Shown: positions 32,430 to 44,179 of the stretch, one piece after another
How the letters are laid out: each line of letters begins with the position of its first letter
Position numbering within the stretch: position 1 is the stretch's first letter
Source of the DNA: Xiphydria camelus
Taxonomy: Eukaryota; Arthropoda; Insecta; Hymenoptera; Xiphydriidae
Assembly (NCBI GenBank): GCA_963678675.1
Contig: OY783198.1
Span: 21,438,684 to 21,502,683, forward strand
Length of the DNA: 64,000 nucleotides
Direction: 5' to 3'
Program-made: the position numbers and the translations under genes
The notes under the pieces: model-generated
What the model saw: the letters and a program-made list of their open reading frames with translations, nothing else
Told to the model about the DNA's origin: nothing
The model's database searches: none

Positions 32430-33560
32430 CGTCCAGCGAGAGAAATACGTAGAGAGAAATCCTCCTTCCCCGCATCGTATCGAGATATTGATCACGCCAG
32501 AAGCTCCACCAGATCTTCGGCTTTCATCCGGACGGTGAAAGGAAGCCGCTACCGCGTTCCGATCGCGATGCACGCCAGTGATGCCTCCACGCATAATAAT
32601 GCAATTTCGCGGTAGAACGGACGTGCGGGTAGTCTCGCGCTATAGGTACTCCCTCCCGTCATAACGGTACCGTATATGTATGTTCGTATACTCTCGGCGG
32701 TTTAGCGGCTCCGCCGCCCGCGAGATCCAGGGAACGTCATAATGTATTTAATACGGCCAATATATCCACGGCCGGGGCTCAGCTTAATCAAGCCGAGCGA
32801 TCGCGCCGCGCTGTACCATCGCACTTACGGCTCCGTTCTCGTCTCGTCCGCCAATCCCGCGAGTCGCGCCGAGGCGCGCGATAATTGCAGCAACCCGACG
32901 TAGACGCTCGGGTCTACGGATCGGAATAGGAAGCCGTGGCGGGATTTGACGGAACGCTATAATTTACCTCGGCGCCGCTTCGTGTATATATATACGCATC
33001 GATATTAAGTATGTTACATTCCGCCGTATATTTCGCGTCAATCGACGTCAGCTCCACCTGCTTCGCAAATGACGGCAAGCAGGGGAGCGGGGTTGTCGAA
33101 TTAATGATAAAAGTTTCGCTCGAGCTCCTGTCCCACTCTCTCGGCAACCCGTAGCTCGTATCCGTTCTTCTTATTGCCGCAGTTCGCGCGGGGACGTGTA
33201 CCTACGTACGTAAGTACCTGTAGCTAATTCAATTAGCGTCGTCGCCACAGCCGTCCCGGGGACTTTCACGGAAACTCCCATCGCCGCAACGTCGATTGTG
33301 CGGACGATACGGCGCTCTCCCCGCCACCGTCGCGTTTGACGTCCGTCTAATGCTAATCGCGAAGTTCAGTTTTGCCGGAACTGCGGCCATCGTCGAACTT
33401 CCGCAAAGTGGCTATGCGCGGCGAACTTTCCGGGGACGCGTAAGCAAGGCGGGGAGCAGCGCCGCTCGCAACTTCGATAATCATTTCGTCCATCCGGTTC
33501 GTGCGTTATACGAAACCGTTTTTCGTTAGTATAGCTTTATATAAATATATACTCGCGTAT
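32430..33560. other. Unique stretch, no gene recognised
   Basis: CpG-rich, with ACGTACGTAAGTACCTG-like palindromic sequence near 33206. Frames of 77 codons on both strands are unsupported. Confidence 0.5.
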
Positions 33561-33564
33561 ACCA

Positions 33565-33765
33565 TATGAAGCTAATTTTACTCGTCAGGAAAGAAGCTTC
33601 AATCACTATTATCTCATTATTTATAAACTTTTGGCCTACATCAATGTAAGACTTTGTTATAGATAAAAATATAATCTTTAAAAAAGTATCATATAAATAT
33701 GAGCCATAGATAATGAGATAATCGTAATTCAAGTTTCTTTCCTGGTGAGTAAGTTTAGACTCATA
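33565..33765 (-). mobile_element. Long-TIR element family J, copy 2
   Basis: Inverted relative to 19457-19674. The arms share GGAAAGAAGCTTCAATCACT, ATTATCTCATTAT and, at the right, GTTTCTTTCCTGGTGAGTAA then GTTTAGACTCATA. GGCCTACATCAATGTAAG matches copy 1 in reverse. Confidence 0.7.
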
Positions 33766-34215
33766 CGATATATGTTAATATGTACACGTGTATCCTTAAA
33801 TCGGATCTGTACTTATCGCATCTACGCTCCTCGCGATTCAAAGGACAAATATTTCTCCGAATTCTATTATTTCCTAAAGTCACGAAAAGCTCTTTCGAAC
33901 ACAAGTAGGTACATACGTGGAAGGTGCTTTACGCTCGCAAAACTAATTATTTTATAACGCGACTAATAAGACTCTCCCGAGAAGGGCGGTCTGAAATCCG
34001 ACGAAGTACATAATGTTTAGAACTCGACGCGAAAGAAAAACGAAGGGTACGCTTGAGGATCCTTCGAAGCGACTGCAACTTTCCCCCTTTGCGCGCGAGA
34101 AAGAACTTTTCACCTCTCTCTGCGGTGTGCGCCATGATGAGTCGCGTCCCTAATGTTGTTTGCGGAATTTAATTTATATGGTACACGTGACTCGACGAGG
34201 AAGTATGTATAAGAA
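33766..34215. other. Unique stretch
   Basis: No repeat or exon recognised; only frames of 62-70 codons. Confidence 0.4.
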
Positions 34216-34443
34216 TACTGAGAAAAAAGTTTGCTTGATCGAAATAAACGAGTTTTTGAACGGTCCCAAGAGCACGTTTATTCGATTCGAATGAATACCG
34301 ATTTGATCTAAATAAAACATTCAATTAATCAATAATATTATATTTATACACGTCCAATCGATGTTCATTCTAATCGAATAAATGTGCTTTTAGGATTACT
34401 AGAAAACACGTTTATTTCGATCAAGTAAATTCTTTCCTCAGTG
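34216..34443. mobile_element. MITE family S (about 228 bp, TIR about 85 bp)
   Basis: The right end read in reverse starts CACTGAGGAAAGAATTTACT, flanked by TA (34444-34445). The left starts TACTGAGAAAAAAGTTTGCT. Both continue TTGATCGAAATAAACG and, further in, GCAC.TTTATTCGATT.GAAT. The arms make most of the element a hairpin. Confidence 0.8.
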
Positions 34444-34445
34444 TA

Positions 34446-35880
34446 TACATGTATGATGAGAGAATGTAAAGAGCTCTCTTTTTGAGAGAAGAGTTCGATA
34501 TCTACTGAAAGAAAATTTCAGGGTGCTGCGAAACAATAAAATCACGCACCAAACGGTCGCTTGCGAATCGCGTTAGCCGCGATACTTTTCTCCGGGACAC
34601 TTTTTCCCTCGATCAACCGATCGCGATCTATACAGCAAATCATAGCGCGCCCGAATCTGCCGTCCGCGCGGCACTCAACGGTAGGAGAGCTTCGTCACAC
34701 ACTCGACCTTTTTCGCCGATTGCAAAAGCTTTCTTCGAATGTGCAGAGTGCTTCGCGCTCGTAAAAGTAATTATTTTCACGCGAGAGAACCTCGCCGGAG
34801 AACCTCGCGAAGTAATTTTCGGAATAACTTTCCGCCGTGAAAAAAAGAAAAGAAAAGAGTAGACGAAGGTATACCTACATCGGACGATCCTGCGAATTGA
34901 CTGCAGCGCGCCACCCGAGCTCGCGAAGGCGAACTCTTCGATTACTCGAAAGCCGAGATCAAAAGCCCCGAGCCGATGCAATACTCCCAGCTGCGATCGG
35001 CGAACGTCTCCCGCGAAAAGTTCCTCCGCGCGCTCGGCTCTTGCTCCAATTGGAAAACCGCTTTGGACGCCGCCGCCGCTGTCGCTCGGCGGAGCGCTTC
35101 TCTCTCGGCGCCGTGAAAAATATTGTTTTCGCGCCAGTAGAGAAAGAGCTCGGAAAAAGCTTCGGGGGGAGCGGTGGGAAGGGTGGATCCTTATTTGTCC
35201 GCCCGAGACGGAAATGAACTCCGGACGGGCTCACTCGATGGAAATCGTCGACCCCGATCGGCGTCGCCCGTACTCTTCGCCGCCGCTGCTGCTGCGCGCG
35301 AAGGAGGCGACGGACGAGATATCCGTCTAGCGTGAATAATACAGCGAAGCGGAGACCTGCACGGTGGAGACGTTTCTCGCCTCATTTGACGCGGATCAAG
35401 CGCCGAGACCGCACACGCGACGCACGGTAGCGGCGTATTCCGTAAGCCGCTGGCCGGGCGCCAGGAGCGCCCGCGCCGGTTACAGATTATGTATTTTTTT
35501 TTGCCGCTTCCACGGCCGGAACTGGAACTCGCGTGGATTACTGCGGACGGTGGAGAGATGGGCGTGAGAGGGGGTAGAGAGGGGGTTGGAAGGGAGTGGG
35601 GGGGGGGGGAGAAGGGAAATAGATACAAAGGATTCAAATCATCGAGTGGAATAAGAGGGAAAGGCTACACTCGGGGAAAAATCTGGTTGAAGGAACCATA
35701 ATTTAACCAGAAATCGTGGTCGATTTTGGCGCCAATCATAATTCCGTAGTTTTTTTGACCTGAGAGTTTCTGGCTATAGAAACAAGAGATCAGGATTCCC
35801 CTGCAACCAGGTCAACTCGCAGCATGGTCAATTGATGTTCCCAGCCTTTTTTTATGAGGTTAAAAATTAACACACACTTA
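34446..35880. other. CpG-rich stretch with G-quadruplex-type tract
   Basis: Frames of 113-148 codons on both strands (34640-35637) reflect CpG composition. At about 35570-35612 AGAGGGGGTAGAGAGGGGG, then GGAAGGGAGTGGGGGG, form a potential G-quadruplex. TACACTCGGGGAAAAATCTG at 35667 resembles a CACTGAG-type terminus, but I find no matching right end. Confidence 0.45.
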
Positions 35881-35883
35881 TCA

Positions 35884-36085
35884 AGAGACCTGAGTAAAAT
35901 CTACTGCATACATCTTTATGGCTATCCGAATACTGGGCTCAGCCGTCCGGCTATGTAGACAGTTACCTCACGGCGGACAGTTCGGGCGAGTTCATGCGGG
36001 GTAGTTACTACTGCCGAACCCGCTTCGTTTATTTCACTACAGCGTTGTGTCGACATCAGCTCGTCGAATCGTTATTGCGACGGAT
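35884..36085 (+). repeat. Repeat family M, copy 1
   Basis: Matches 43660-44095 outside its insertion. Shared words are CCTGAGTAAAATCTACTGCAT, GACAGTTACCTCACGGCG, TTCATGCGGGGTAGTTACTA then CTGCCGAA, and TCAGCTCGTCGAATCGTTAT. No TIR is visible; class unknown. Confidence 0.65.
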
Positions 36086-36089
36086 GCGA

Positions 36090-36425
36090 TCCGAAGGTGT
36101 CGAAAGCCGGACGATATCCGCGACCGACGTAATACCTGCGCGATTCGTTTTATTCTTCGTCCCTCGGTCTCGCGCTTCCCGAGGAATGTACATAGCTTGA
36201 GGGCGAGGGCGGAGAGGGATTTCGCGTTTGCCCGGAAACAAATTGCGTTCGTACGATTGGCGAGGATATCGCGTCCGCCGGAGGCGTGAATCGGTATACG
36301 TTCGACTGTGCGCGCGCGCGCACGTGGATATTATTTACGCGAGGCTCGAAGAATCGCGCGGCGGGAGAAATAAACGATAATAAATTACTTAGTATAACGT
36401 CTTGATATAAGTGCCGCGACGCTGA
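36090..36425. other. Unique CpG-rich stretch
   Basis: A short GC-alternating run at 36310-36322. Frames of 61-93 codons on both strands are unsupported. Confidence 0.4.
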
Positions 36426-36428
36426 GTA

Positions 36429-36646
36429 CACTGAGGAAAATAATTAGGTTGAAATGACAAAATGCGTCTAATTAAACGCGTTTAGTTATTGTAACCAAAA
36501 CACTGGTCAGTTGAGCTAAATATCAAGTTATTCTAACTAAAAGGTGGTCAGTTTAACTGAACGGAAGGACTATCCGTATTTCGCCAAACGGAGTTTGATC
36601 ATCGTCTTCAAGATTTTGGTTTGATTGACCAACTTTTTTTTCTCGA
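36429..36646 (+). mobile_element. MITE family A, copy with both ends (218 bp)
   Basis: TA at 36427-36428 and 36647-36648. Left CACTGAGGAAAATAATTAGG, right ending ..TTTTTCTCGA. The CCAAA array is shorter than in the 13460 copy, having lost about two boxes. The GTATTTCGCCAAACGGA and CAAGATTTTGGTTTGATTGA blocks are present. Confidence 0.8.
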
Positions 36647-36649
36647 TAA

Positions 36650-37003
36650 AGGGCCACGAGGTTCTTAATTCACTGAGTCAATACAAGTCGTTCGTTCGGG
36701 ACCGCAGCCGTTAACGCAATTAATTAAGTTAATTCTCCGCCCTGAGATCGACCCTATTTCACGCGGCGTATCGTCCAATCGGATTGAAAGAAGAGTACTC
36801 GTCTTTCGTTAACTGCGAGTTTCCTGCGCGCGGTGGTTCTCCAAGGGATTCCCACAAAGAGTACCTTCCGATTCGCGGTAAAACTGAAATTCAGTCGAAA
36901 CCAGGGTAAATACCGACTCTGTGTTGTGAAAAATCGAGTAAAAGAAATCTCTGATCTTCTTATGGAGTAGACGAAGTGCGGATGAGTCGCTAGATATTTC
37001 CTT
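36650..37003. other. Unique stretch
   Basis: No gene or repeat recognised between the A and P elements. Confidence 0.4.
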
Positions 37004-37005
37004 TT

Positions 37006-37269
37006 ATGTATATGAGGGGTATAGATGCAAAACCCGCCAAGTCACATTTATAGCAATTCACAGGAGACGTGAAAAACTGATGCAGACGGCCATTGCCTTG
37101 CATGTACAAGCGTACTTTCTACCTTATATTATTAACGGTTTAAGGTGGAATTTGCATCTAAATTATGTTCGACCTTATGCACGTACTTATAAAGAATAAA
37201 TTCCCGTATCTAACTCAAATTTCACAAAAATGGACTTGGCGGGTTTTGCATCTATACCCCTCATACATA
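37006..37269. mobile_element. Inverted-repeat element P (about 264 bp)
   Basis: The arms carry GAGGGGTATAGATGCAAAAC and CCGCCAAGTC, complemented perfectly at the other end (37225-37262). The outer TATGTATATGAGG/TATGTATGAGG differ slightly. Arm identity over 35 bp without mismatch suggests recent activity. TATA-rich flanks prevent a clear target duplication. Confidence 0.75.
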
Positions 37270-37432
37270 CCTGCATCTGCATTTTTGAGAGGATATAAAG
37301 TCCTTCTGTATATTTATACGGGTACATCGGGGCGGGAGGAGAGTTTACATTGCACTTTTCCGATTTAAAAAATAACCAGTTCAAAACTACGATAACGAGA
37401 ATGCTTCGCCGTGGTAATCTTTGCCGGACTAG

Positions 37433-37568
37433 GGCCGATATTCATAGTCAGATCTCTCAAAAAATAAGATAGTCAAGACGGCTTAGGCGGTGTTTCATTA
37501 GGTAAAACGTTGTTTTGAGACCGTCTTATATTATAATATATCTCAAGACCTAATTATGAATACCGGCC
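37433..37568. mobile_element. MITE family R, copy 2 (136 bp)
   Basis: Ends GGCCGATATTCATAGTCAGA and, reversed, GGCCGGTATTCATAATTAGG. Inner arms ATAAGA..GTC.AGACGG and CCGTCTTATATT pair. The flanks TAG and TAA could be a decayed 3-bp TWA duplication, as in PIF/Harbinger elements. Confidence 0.65.
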
Positions 37569-37569
37569 T

Positions 37570-40500
37570 AAGATTAGGAAAGTGACTGACGTATTCTTCT
37601 CCGAGTTTCACCTGATGCTAATTTGATCGATGCTCGAAATTCTAGTTCGAGCACCGTTCGATATCAGAGTTAAATTCCCAGAAAAAAAACCAGAAAGATC
37701 AGCACATTCTGCTATAATTAACCATCGATAGCTTTTATTCCGCAGGTACACAACCGATACACCTCAATCTCGATTATCTTGAAACCGCGTCCGCGCTTCC
37801 CCCGCGTTACATCCTCCAACGCATCCTTCCAATCGCGTTACCACATGACTCCGTACCGAGCGCCCTGCCTACCCACACCCCGACGATACCGGCTCGTTAA
37901 TCTTCTGCCAATCTTAATCTCGGGCTAAATGCGAAGCCGATATTATGCAAACGAGCCGGTAAATCCGTAGCCGACGAGAGGAGAGGCCCTCTTCGAGTGC
38001 GCGAGGTAGCAACCACGGTAAACCGTCGTCGTGGCGGCCTCCTCTCCTCTCGTCTCCTCCCGCGCACTCGAGCCCTGCTGATCGTTGTTGATTGTTATGG
38101 TGCCGTTTCTCCGAGCCCCGGCATTAGCCTCGAGTTATCGGGCGAGCGCCGGCTAGGCAGCCTAGCCGGCCGACAAAGCCTAGAGGCTCGCCTTATCTTC
38201 ACGCGTCCGTTGTCCTTCGAAGGGGTTCTCCTCGTGTGTTAGGAGAATTTCTTGCGATGGCGAATATGAGAGAAAATATAGGCACATGTTTAAAAGCGTT
38301 CCTCGCGCGTTGTCGTCCTTCAAAAGTATTTTTTAATTACCTCTCGCCCGACTCTGCTTAATTCGCACAAAGCGTATCACGGTTCGACTTTTCGTACCCG
38401 CCTCCTCGTTGCGAAACAAGGTGAAAGCTCCGGAATCGGATAACCGCTTTTCGAGTTTCAAGCATACGGCGGTGTCTAGACGCTTTCCCTCTCTGTCTAC
38501 GCCTTTCTCTCGCCCTCTTTCTCTGCGCAGACGCGAGGCGAAAAATGCGCCGGGAATTAAAGCGTCGATTCGAGCTTTCAAATGAATTTAAAAGCTCACC
38601 CCTCCACCCTGAAGGGCCCACGGGCTTATATCGGCGGCGATGCTCCATCCCCAAAAATGCATCCGTACCGCGTCGAGGTGCGCGGAGAACGTTCGAATAA
38701 CGATTTCTCGATACGGTGAACCGAATAAATCTTTTTACCCGTACGCCATTATTTTTGCCAACGTGATCCATTATATCCGCGTGTTATATATCCATCCTAC
38801 GTGGAAGAAATTAATTTCATTTTTTTTCCCCCCCGATCGACGCTCCCTCCACTCTTTACTTCCATTCCGATTCGTCGTCCCGACGCGGATGAAATAAATC
38901 TCTCTCGCGCGTTCGCCGTTATTTTACCAGCTCTTTATCGGTATCCGAATATGATCCGGACGTCTACCTATTATCTCTCTGACTCCGAATAATCGTATTA
39001 ATTTTTTTCCGATCGATATTTCCATTCGTTTCTTTATTTTTATCTCCTCGCTTTTTGGCCTCGCTCAAATTTACAATCCGGCAATGTCGAATCAAAAATG
39101 ATGCGATTGCCAAAAAAGAAGATGATGCATAGAAATCTTTTGTGTTCTGATGACATTGCACCCGCGGTTTCTCGGGCATTTGATTGGCATTGTTCCGCCG
39201 GAGCGAAATGCACATTCACGCTGGGAACTAATTAGCTGCCCGAAATTGGAGACCGGACGTCTAGAGTAGACCAAGGTCCTACGTAAAGGACGAGCGAGTG
39301 TTCGAGAGGATTTGCACAACGAAGAGATAATTCCTGTATCTATTAGATGATTATTCTTACATTGAAATTGAATCGTTCGAAGTGCAAGTACAATTAATGA
39401 AATGCATCGAAAAGGGTCCACGTTGCGACGAGGAGATAAAGGTGATATCAAGAGCGACGGGGTGATCCTCCGAATCAACCAAGTGACGTAAACAATTGTT
39501 AACTTCAGAGCCAATAAAGGCGCTATACTTCTAACGCGCGCGGCGGCGAAACAGCGAAAGAGAAATTCAGGAAGCTACACCGATTGCGAGGTTAATTGAC
39601 AGATACAGAGGGAGAATCTTTTCAATCCACGTTCCTCCCTCCAGACGATCCTAAGTACACGTGGATAACTACCCGATTCTGTATACAGCAATGCCCGTAC
39701 ACAGGAAGGAAACAGAAAGGAAAACTGATTTATCCTTAAGGAGGTTGCGCGATCGATTCTGTCAGTCCTCATCATGTTTGCGTAACCCGAGAAATATGGG
39801 TTCGGTATACCTGTATATATCCCCACGTACACTCGCAACGATCCCCAGGAATATTTCTACGGAAGAGATACGAGTACACAGAAGCGATAAAACAATCGCG
39901 GGCGATGGAGGAAGCTTTTTCCCGCATCTGATAATAACGAATGCCTTTGGGAAAAAGAAATCTGAGAGTAAAGCGAAGAGCGTTGCGTATCGTTCGAGAA
40001 TTATTATATGCGCGTGCGAATTTCCCGACTGTCTGTATCATCGAATACCGCGCTTCCAGCGATACTTGGTATAGCGGTAATTATACCCTCGCTTCTAGAA
40101 TATCTTTGCGATGCTCCGAAACTTCGCAGTCATTGAAATACGAAGTTATATTAAGCGTGCAGGACCACCGCATCTGCGCAAACTAACTTCTCACGGAAGT
40201 TTGTGATCGACATTGAGTATCTTTCCAGGAATGGTTCAAAATATATTTGGTCCCGCGGGAGATACCGCGCCGAGACTCACCTGGAATGGGCTATTACTAC
40301 TGCCCGGTCCGTCTCAATTTATATACGTTGTGCGATACGAACGAAAGTATAATTAAAAAAAGAAACCCCTCGGTAAATTGAAACGGATTGAAAACTTTTA
40401 ATTCCAGGATGACCGCTCGCAAATGTATAATAACGGTTCGTTGTAAAATTACGTGTATATGGCTACAACGTATCAACCGGTTAATTAATGAAGAACTCGC

Positions 40501-41020
40501 GCGACCTCGCGATGATTAATTGGAGTTTTACCAGAGTTCGCGAATGAATTTTCCTCGTTACACGAAGGAGACTCGACGTGACACGTGGGGCTTGCCCAGG
40601 TCCCTCTCGGCTAATTTATCAGGTCATTTTGAGCCATCCTTTTTCCTTGTGCTTTTTTCCCGTATAAACATTCCCATAAATGTTTTAGAGTGCTCTATAT
40701 GTATCTTACTTCTCATATTTACGATCGACCGTCTTCCCGTAAAACTATGTTCGCTGCACCTCCGTCTGCAAGCCGATCTCGTTCGTACCTTTTCAGAAAT
40801 CAAACACAGCGCGGTAATCCCTGTAGTAAACACTTCCCCGTGGCGAGGAATAAGAACCGTAGAACCCACGGCAGACGCGCGCTCGAAAAATTCGCTCGTT
40901 CAAATGGCGAACTCTTTGTACAACTCTTCTCTCCTAGACGGATTTTCCGTAATCTACGTTCATTGTTTAAAAAAAATGTAGTTCAGTGAATAAAATGTTG
41001 TTGGTTGAATCAAGTAATAT
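37570..41020. other. Long unique stretch, no gene recognised
   Basis: The longest interval here without a recognised repeat. It contains a perfect 11-bp-arm palindrome GCCGGCTAGGC/GCCTAGCCGGC at 38148-38170. Frames up to 153 codons (40520-40981), 140 (39092-39514) and 137 (38358-38771, 39661-40074) have no recognisable domain. CCAG|GTGAGTCTC on the minus strand near 40277 is a good donor without a clear exon. Confidence 0.45.
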
Positions 41021-41024
41021 TTTT

Positions 41025-41390
41025 ATTGAATCAGTGCGAAAAATATACAAGACGAGGTGTTTAAGTGATCGATTCCAAGAGATTTCGATTTTCGGTAAAA
41101 TGTGACATTTTCTTCAAATTTTTTTGCAAAATTCAAAGTCTCTAGAATCGAACTCTCGACCACCCAGTCCGATGTATTTTTCCGTGCTGATTCCGAAAAT
41201 TATAGATTTATTGACGAAATATCAAGAAAAATCTGGATTTATCAGTGATTTTTCATGCGAAAATAATTTTGTTGAACACGATATCTCATATTTCCCTTGA
41301 TTTACCTATTTTTGTTCATAATCAGCACGAAAAATATGTGAGATATGCAAGATTTCGATTTTTAGCAAAATGTTAAGGGATACGATCGAT
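41025..41390. repeat. Repeat family K, copy 4
   Basis: AATCAGTGCGAAAAATATAC, GATTTCGATTTTCGGTAAAA, TCTAGAATCGAACTCTCGAC, CACCCAGTCCGATGTATTTT then TCCGTGCTGATTCCGAAAA, and a reversed head at 41318-41345 (AATCAGCACGAAAAATATGT), mark about one and a half K units. Confidence 0.65.
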
Positions 41391-41394
41391 TTGG

Positions 41395-42195
41395 ATGATA
41401 TGACTACCTTTAAACTGATTAAACGTTTCATCGAATGAAACATTTCTTCCGATCGACTGTTTCCAGTTCGTATCGTGCAGTCATTTCCGGATATCGGTGA
41501 AAAGCCGAATCGCTTCTCATCCCTCCTCTCGGATTTACCGAGTGTGCATCGCACGTACGAGTATCCGAAGCCACGCGGCAAATGGCGCTTGGCAAATTCG
41601 CACGTTCAAAGCGAATTCTCATACCCCCGTGATTTTTTCAGTTTTTCCGCTTCCCCCGAAGCGGATGCCCCTCGCGTGTATACATATACGTACTCGTCCC
41701 GCACAGAAGAGCTTCGCGCGAGATATCTCCGTCCCGCACCACCTCCGGCGCATTTCCTTTCACCGAGGTAATGGCAACTTTGTGCCTCGTCTCGCATGCC
41801 CCGTATGAATTCCGAGTGAAGTCTCACGGGGTTCGCGGATCTGCAGGTACATGATATATTCTTGCCGAAGCTTTCCGCGCGCGTACCGCAAACAGCTGAT
41901 ATATCTCACGCGGGCATACGTCGAGTATTATATAAATGCATGTACGAAGCTATGTGTCGTATAGCCGGAAGCATCATGCCGATCGATGCGACGTGAGAGC
42001 TCCCCTTTCGCGCGGGTAAACAAACTCCGAAATTTCTCTCGAAACTCTACGTTTTTTTCGATCAACTTGCTCCTGTCCGAGCCGAGGTATGCGAGGTCGG
42101 TTTTTTGATTACCTACGTTTAGTTTTTTAATGAGGATATATCCGCGAGCAAAAATAATTTTTAAGGAGTATGTAGAGTGCAGGATAGAAGGATTC
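41395..42195. other. Unique stretch, no gene recognised
   Basis: CpG-rich 41500-41830 with 98-103-codon frames. Nothing recognised. Confidence 0.45.
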
Positions 42196-42198
42196 GTG

Positions 42199-42423
42199 TA
42201 GAGTAGATGAGTGGGGTTGGAAATGCCGGAGGTAAAAAGTGTCGTTCACTAGTTTTTCTTAAACAAACCACTTCGTTTATTCGCAATCAGCGTTCTCTAG
42301 CAGCTGTCGCATGCGGAGACTATTTTTATACGTAACACACAAATTACCAAATAGTCATTTATTTTTGAAGACAACCGAATGGTACTTTTTACTCTGCAAC
42401 ACTTTCAGCTGCACTCTATCCTA
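42199..42423 (+). mobile_element. MITE family H, copy 2, uninterrupted (225 bp)
   Basis: Starts GTAGAGTAGATGAGTGGGG and ends GCACTCTATCCTA (reversed TAGGATAGAGTGC). It carries the intact target of the B insertion seen in copy 1: ACTATTTTTATACGTAACAC at about 42319-42338. Confidence 0.75.
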
Positions 42424-42424
42424 C

Positions 42425-43485
42425 CTATCGAGGAATCCACGAAACGTGTAAGTTAAATAGTTTCCAAAATATTAAACGCGCCCGTCAATTATTACATGGG
42501 TACCATGATAGTAGTTCTTACCTCGGTTAGCTTGCAGTAGGTATATAGACCTAGTTTCAAACAGAAGGTATCCATGAATTTGAGAGGCAGAAGATTAACG
42601 TCGGATAGAACGACCAATCGAGCGTGATTGCCAATTGCGTCGACCATCTGTACGAACGAGGGAAGGGGTGGGGAATATTACCGTTATAACAATTCCACGT
42701 GTTACGAGGGTGTAAGACTATTATCCCATCGACGAACCGTCCGTCGTTATGCAGTTCGGGAAATTGAATCCGAAATGTCCATACTCAAAATCACGCGTGG
42801 GACGATGATACCGATCCACCTAATACGATAATGGAACCCCGCATTTATGCACGGTCCAGCGCGAATATTAGCTGCGACACGTGCAGTGTAATCGCCCCGC
42901 GAAGGGCAGTCCGTAAAGGTCGATTATGTCGAGGCGATAAGCGGAAGTCTCGAAATGTGACTCCATGACACGATTTAGGGATGAAAGTGGATTCCGTATC
43001 GCGAGGAAGATGGTATAACGCACGACGACTGCCGTTTCCTGTACTCGGGGGATGATAATTGGATGCGAAGGGGCTCGATAATGTGATATAAATCGAACTG
43101 ACGTCGTCCGGCGCGAGCGAGAAGGACGAAGAAGAATATCGCATGTTTCCTACCCTCGTCAAAAAGACTTTCGCACATCCTGAGCCGAGCTTGGAGAAAC
43201 GTGTTCGACTCGCCAGAAATTGCTGTATGACAAAGAAACAACATCGTGGTTCATTATACTCAAGCCAGGAAAACACGCGGCTGACCAATCTGCGGCGCAC
43301 TTGGGTTAGGCAAATTCTCCGGCGGGATCGATAGCGTTCGACGCGAGGGCAAGCGCGCGGGACAGATAAGATGACCGTCCCAATAGCAGAACACGTCCTC
43401 GTAGTCGGACATATTTGAGTACAATTCGAATTATTGAATGAAGTAAAGAGGCACGATTAAAGAAATCTTCAATAAATTAACGATG
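42425..43485. other. Unique stretch, no gene recognised
   Basis: The 151-codon minus-strand frame (42845-43300) has no domain I recognise. A minus-strand donor-like ACCGAG|GTAAGAAC near 42520 lacks an evident exon. Confidence 0.4.
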
Positions 43486-43489
43486 TATA

Positions 43490-43650
43490 CAGGAAGTGTT
43501 ACTAGCACACTGTACAAAATGCTGCAGTGTGGACCTATATATAGGCCACTTTTGGTGTTAGATGACAATGGCATAAGACTGAAAGACACCAGACGTGGTA
43601 CATATAAGTCCACACTGGTGAAATGGTGTTACAAATTAACACCACTTTTT
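43490..43650. mobile_element. Hairpin element CC (about 160 bp)
   Basis: Arms of about 70 bp pair around 43570. The left has CAGTGTGGACCTATATATAG and TTTTGGTGTTAGATGACA. The right, reversed, has CAGTGTGGACTTATATGTAC and TCTGGTGTCTTTCAGTC. Outer sequence AAGTGTTAC / GGTGTTAA is similar on both sides. Confidence 0.6.
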
Positions 43651-43659
43651 TATCGTGTA

Positions 43660-44095
43660 TTAAGAGCCCTGAGTAAAATCTGCTGCATGAATTTTTATGA
43701 CTGTACGGATACTGGGCTTGCACTGTTGAAAATTTTAACACCAAGTGGAATAAATGTAAGCACCGTAATTGTTCATCAGAAGTCCAACTCATTTGGTGGA
43801 GGTTCGGTGTGAAGAGGCGATATAAGCTGAGCGAAGTATATTTTATGCAACTCGAAATGGAGTTTGTAACAATACGTTGTGTACGTTTTCACACTTTCAT
43901 TTTCGCCATTCACACCGAATGTCATTTACACCGAAAATGTTCAACAGTGTAGCCGTCTGATTGGGACAGTTACCTCACGGCGTGTAGCTCAGGCGACTTC
44001 ATGCGGGGTAGTTACTACTGCCGAATTCGCTTCGTCTACCTATTTCATTGCAGCGTCGTGTCGAAATCAGCTCGTCGGATCATTATCGCGACGGA
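43660..44095 (+). repeat. Repeat family M, copy 2, interrupted by MITE T
   Basis: Reads as 35884-36085 after removal of the 229-bp insertion at 43721-43949: CCTGAGTAAAATCTGCTGCA.. ACTGGGCTT | AGCCGTC.. GACAGTTACCTCACGGCG .. GGGGTAGTTACTACTGCCGA. A second, partial M unit follows directly (44096-44180), restarting AAAATCTGCTTTATGAATTT, so M can exist in tandem. Confidence 0.65.
43721..43949. mobile_element. MITE family T, nested (229 bp)
   Basis: Termini are CACTGTTGAAAATTTTAACA and, reversed, CACTGTTGAACATTTTCGGT. TA follows (43950-43951) and TG, a likely mutated TA, precedes. The target TTAGCC is seen intact in the partial M unit near 44140. Sub-terminal CATTCGGTGTGAATGGCG also recurs in inverted form as TTCGGTGTGAAGAGGCG near 43804. 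Confidence 0.75.
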
Positions 44096-44179
44096 TAAAA
44101 TCTGCTTTATGAATTTTTAGACTGAGCTATACTGATACTGAGCTTAGCCGTCAGTCTATTGGGACAGTTACCTTACGAT

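Noticed and set aside
43483..43812. 109-codon frame as a transposon protein
   Set aside because: It is the translation of a hairpin element, an M repeat and part of MITE T joined together, so it cannot be a real gene.
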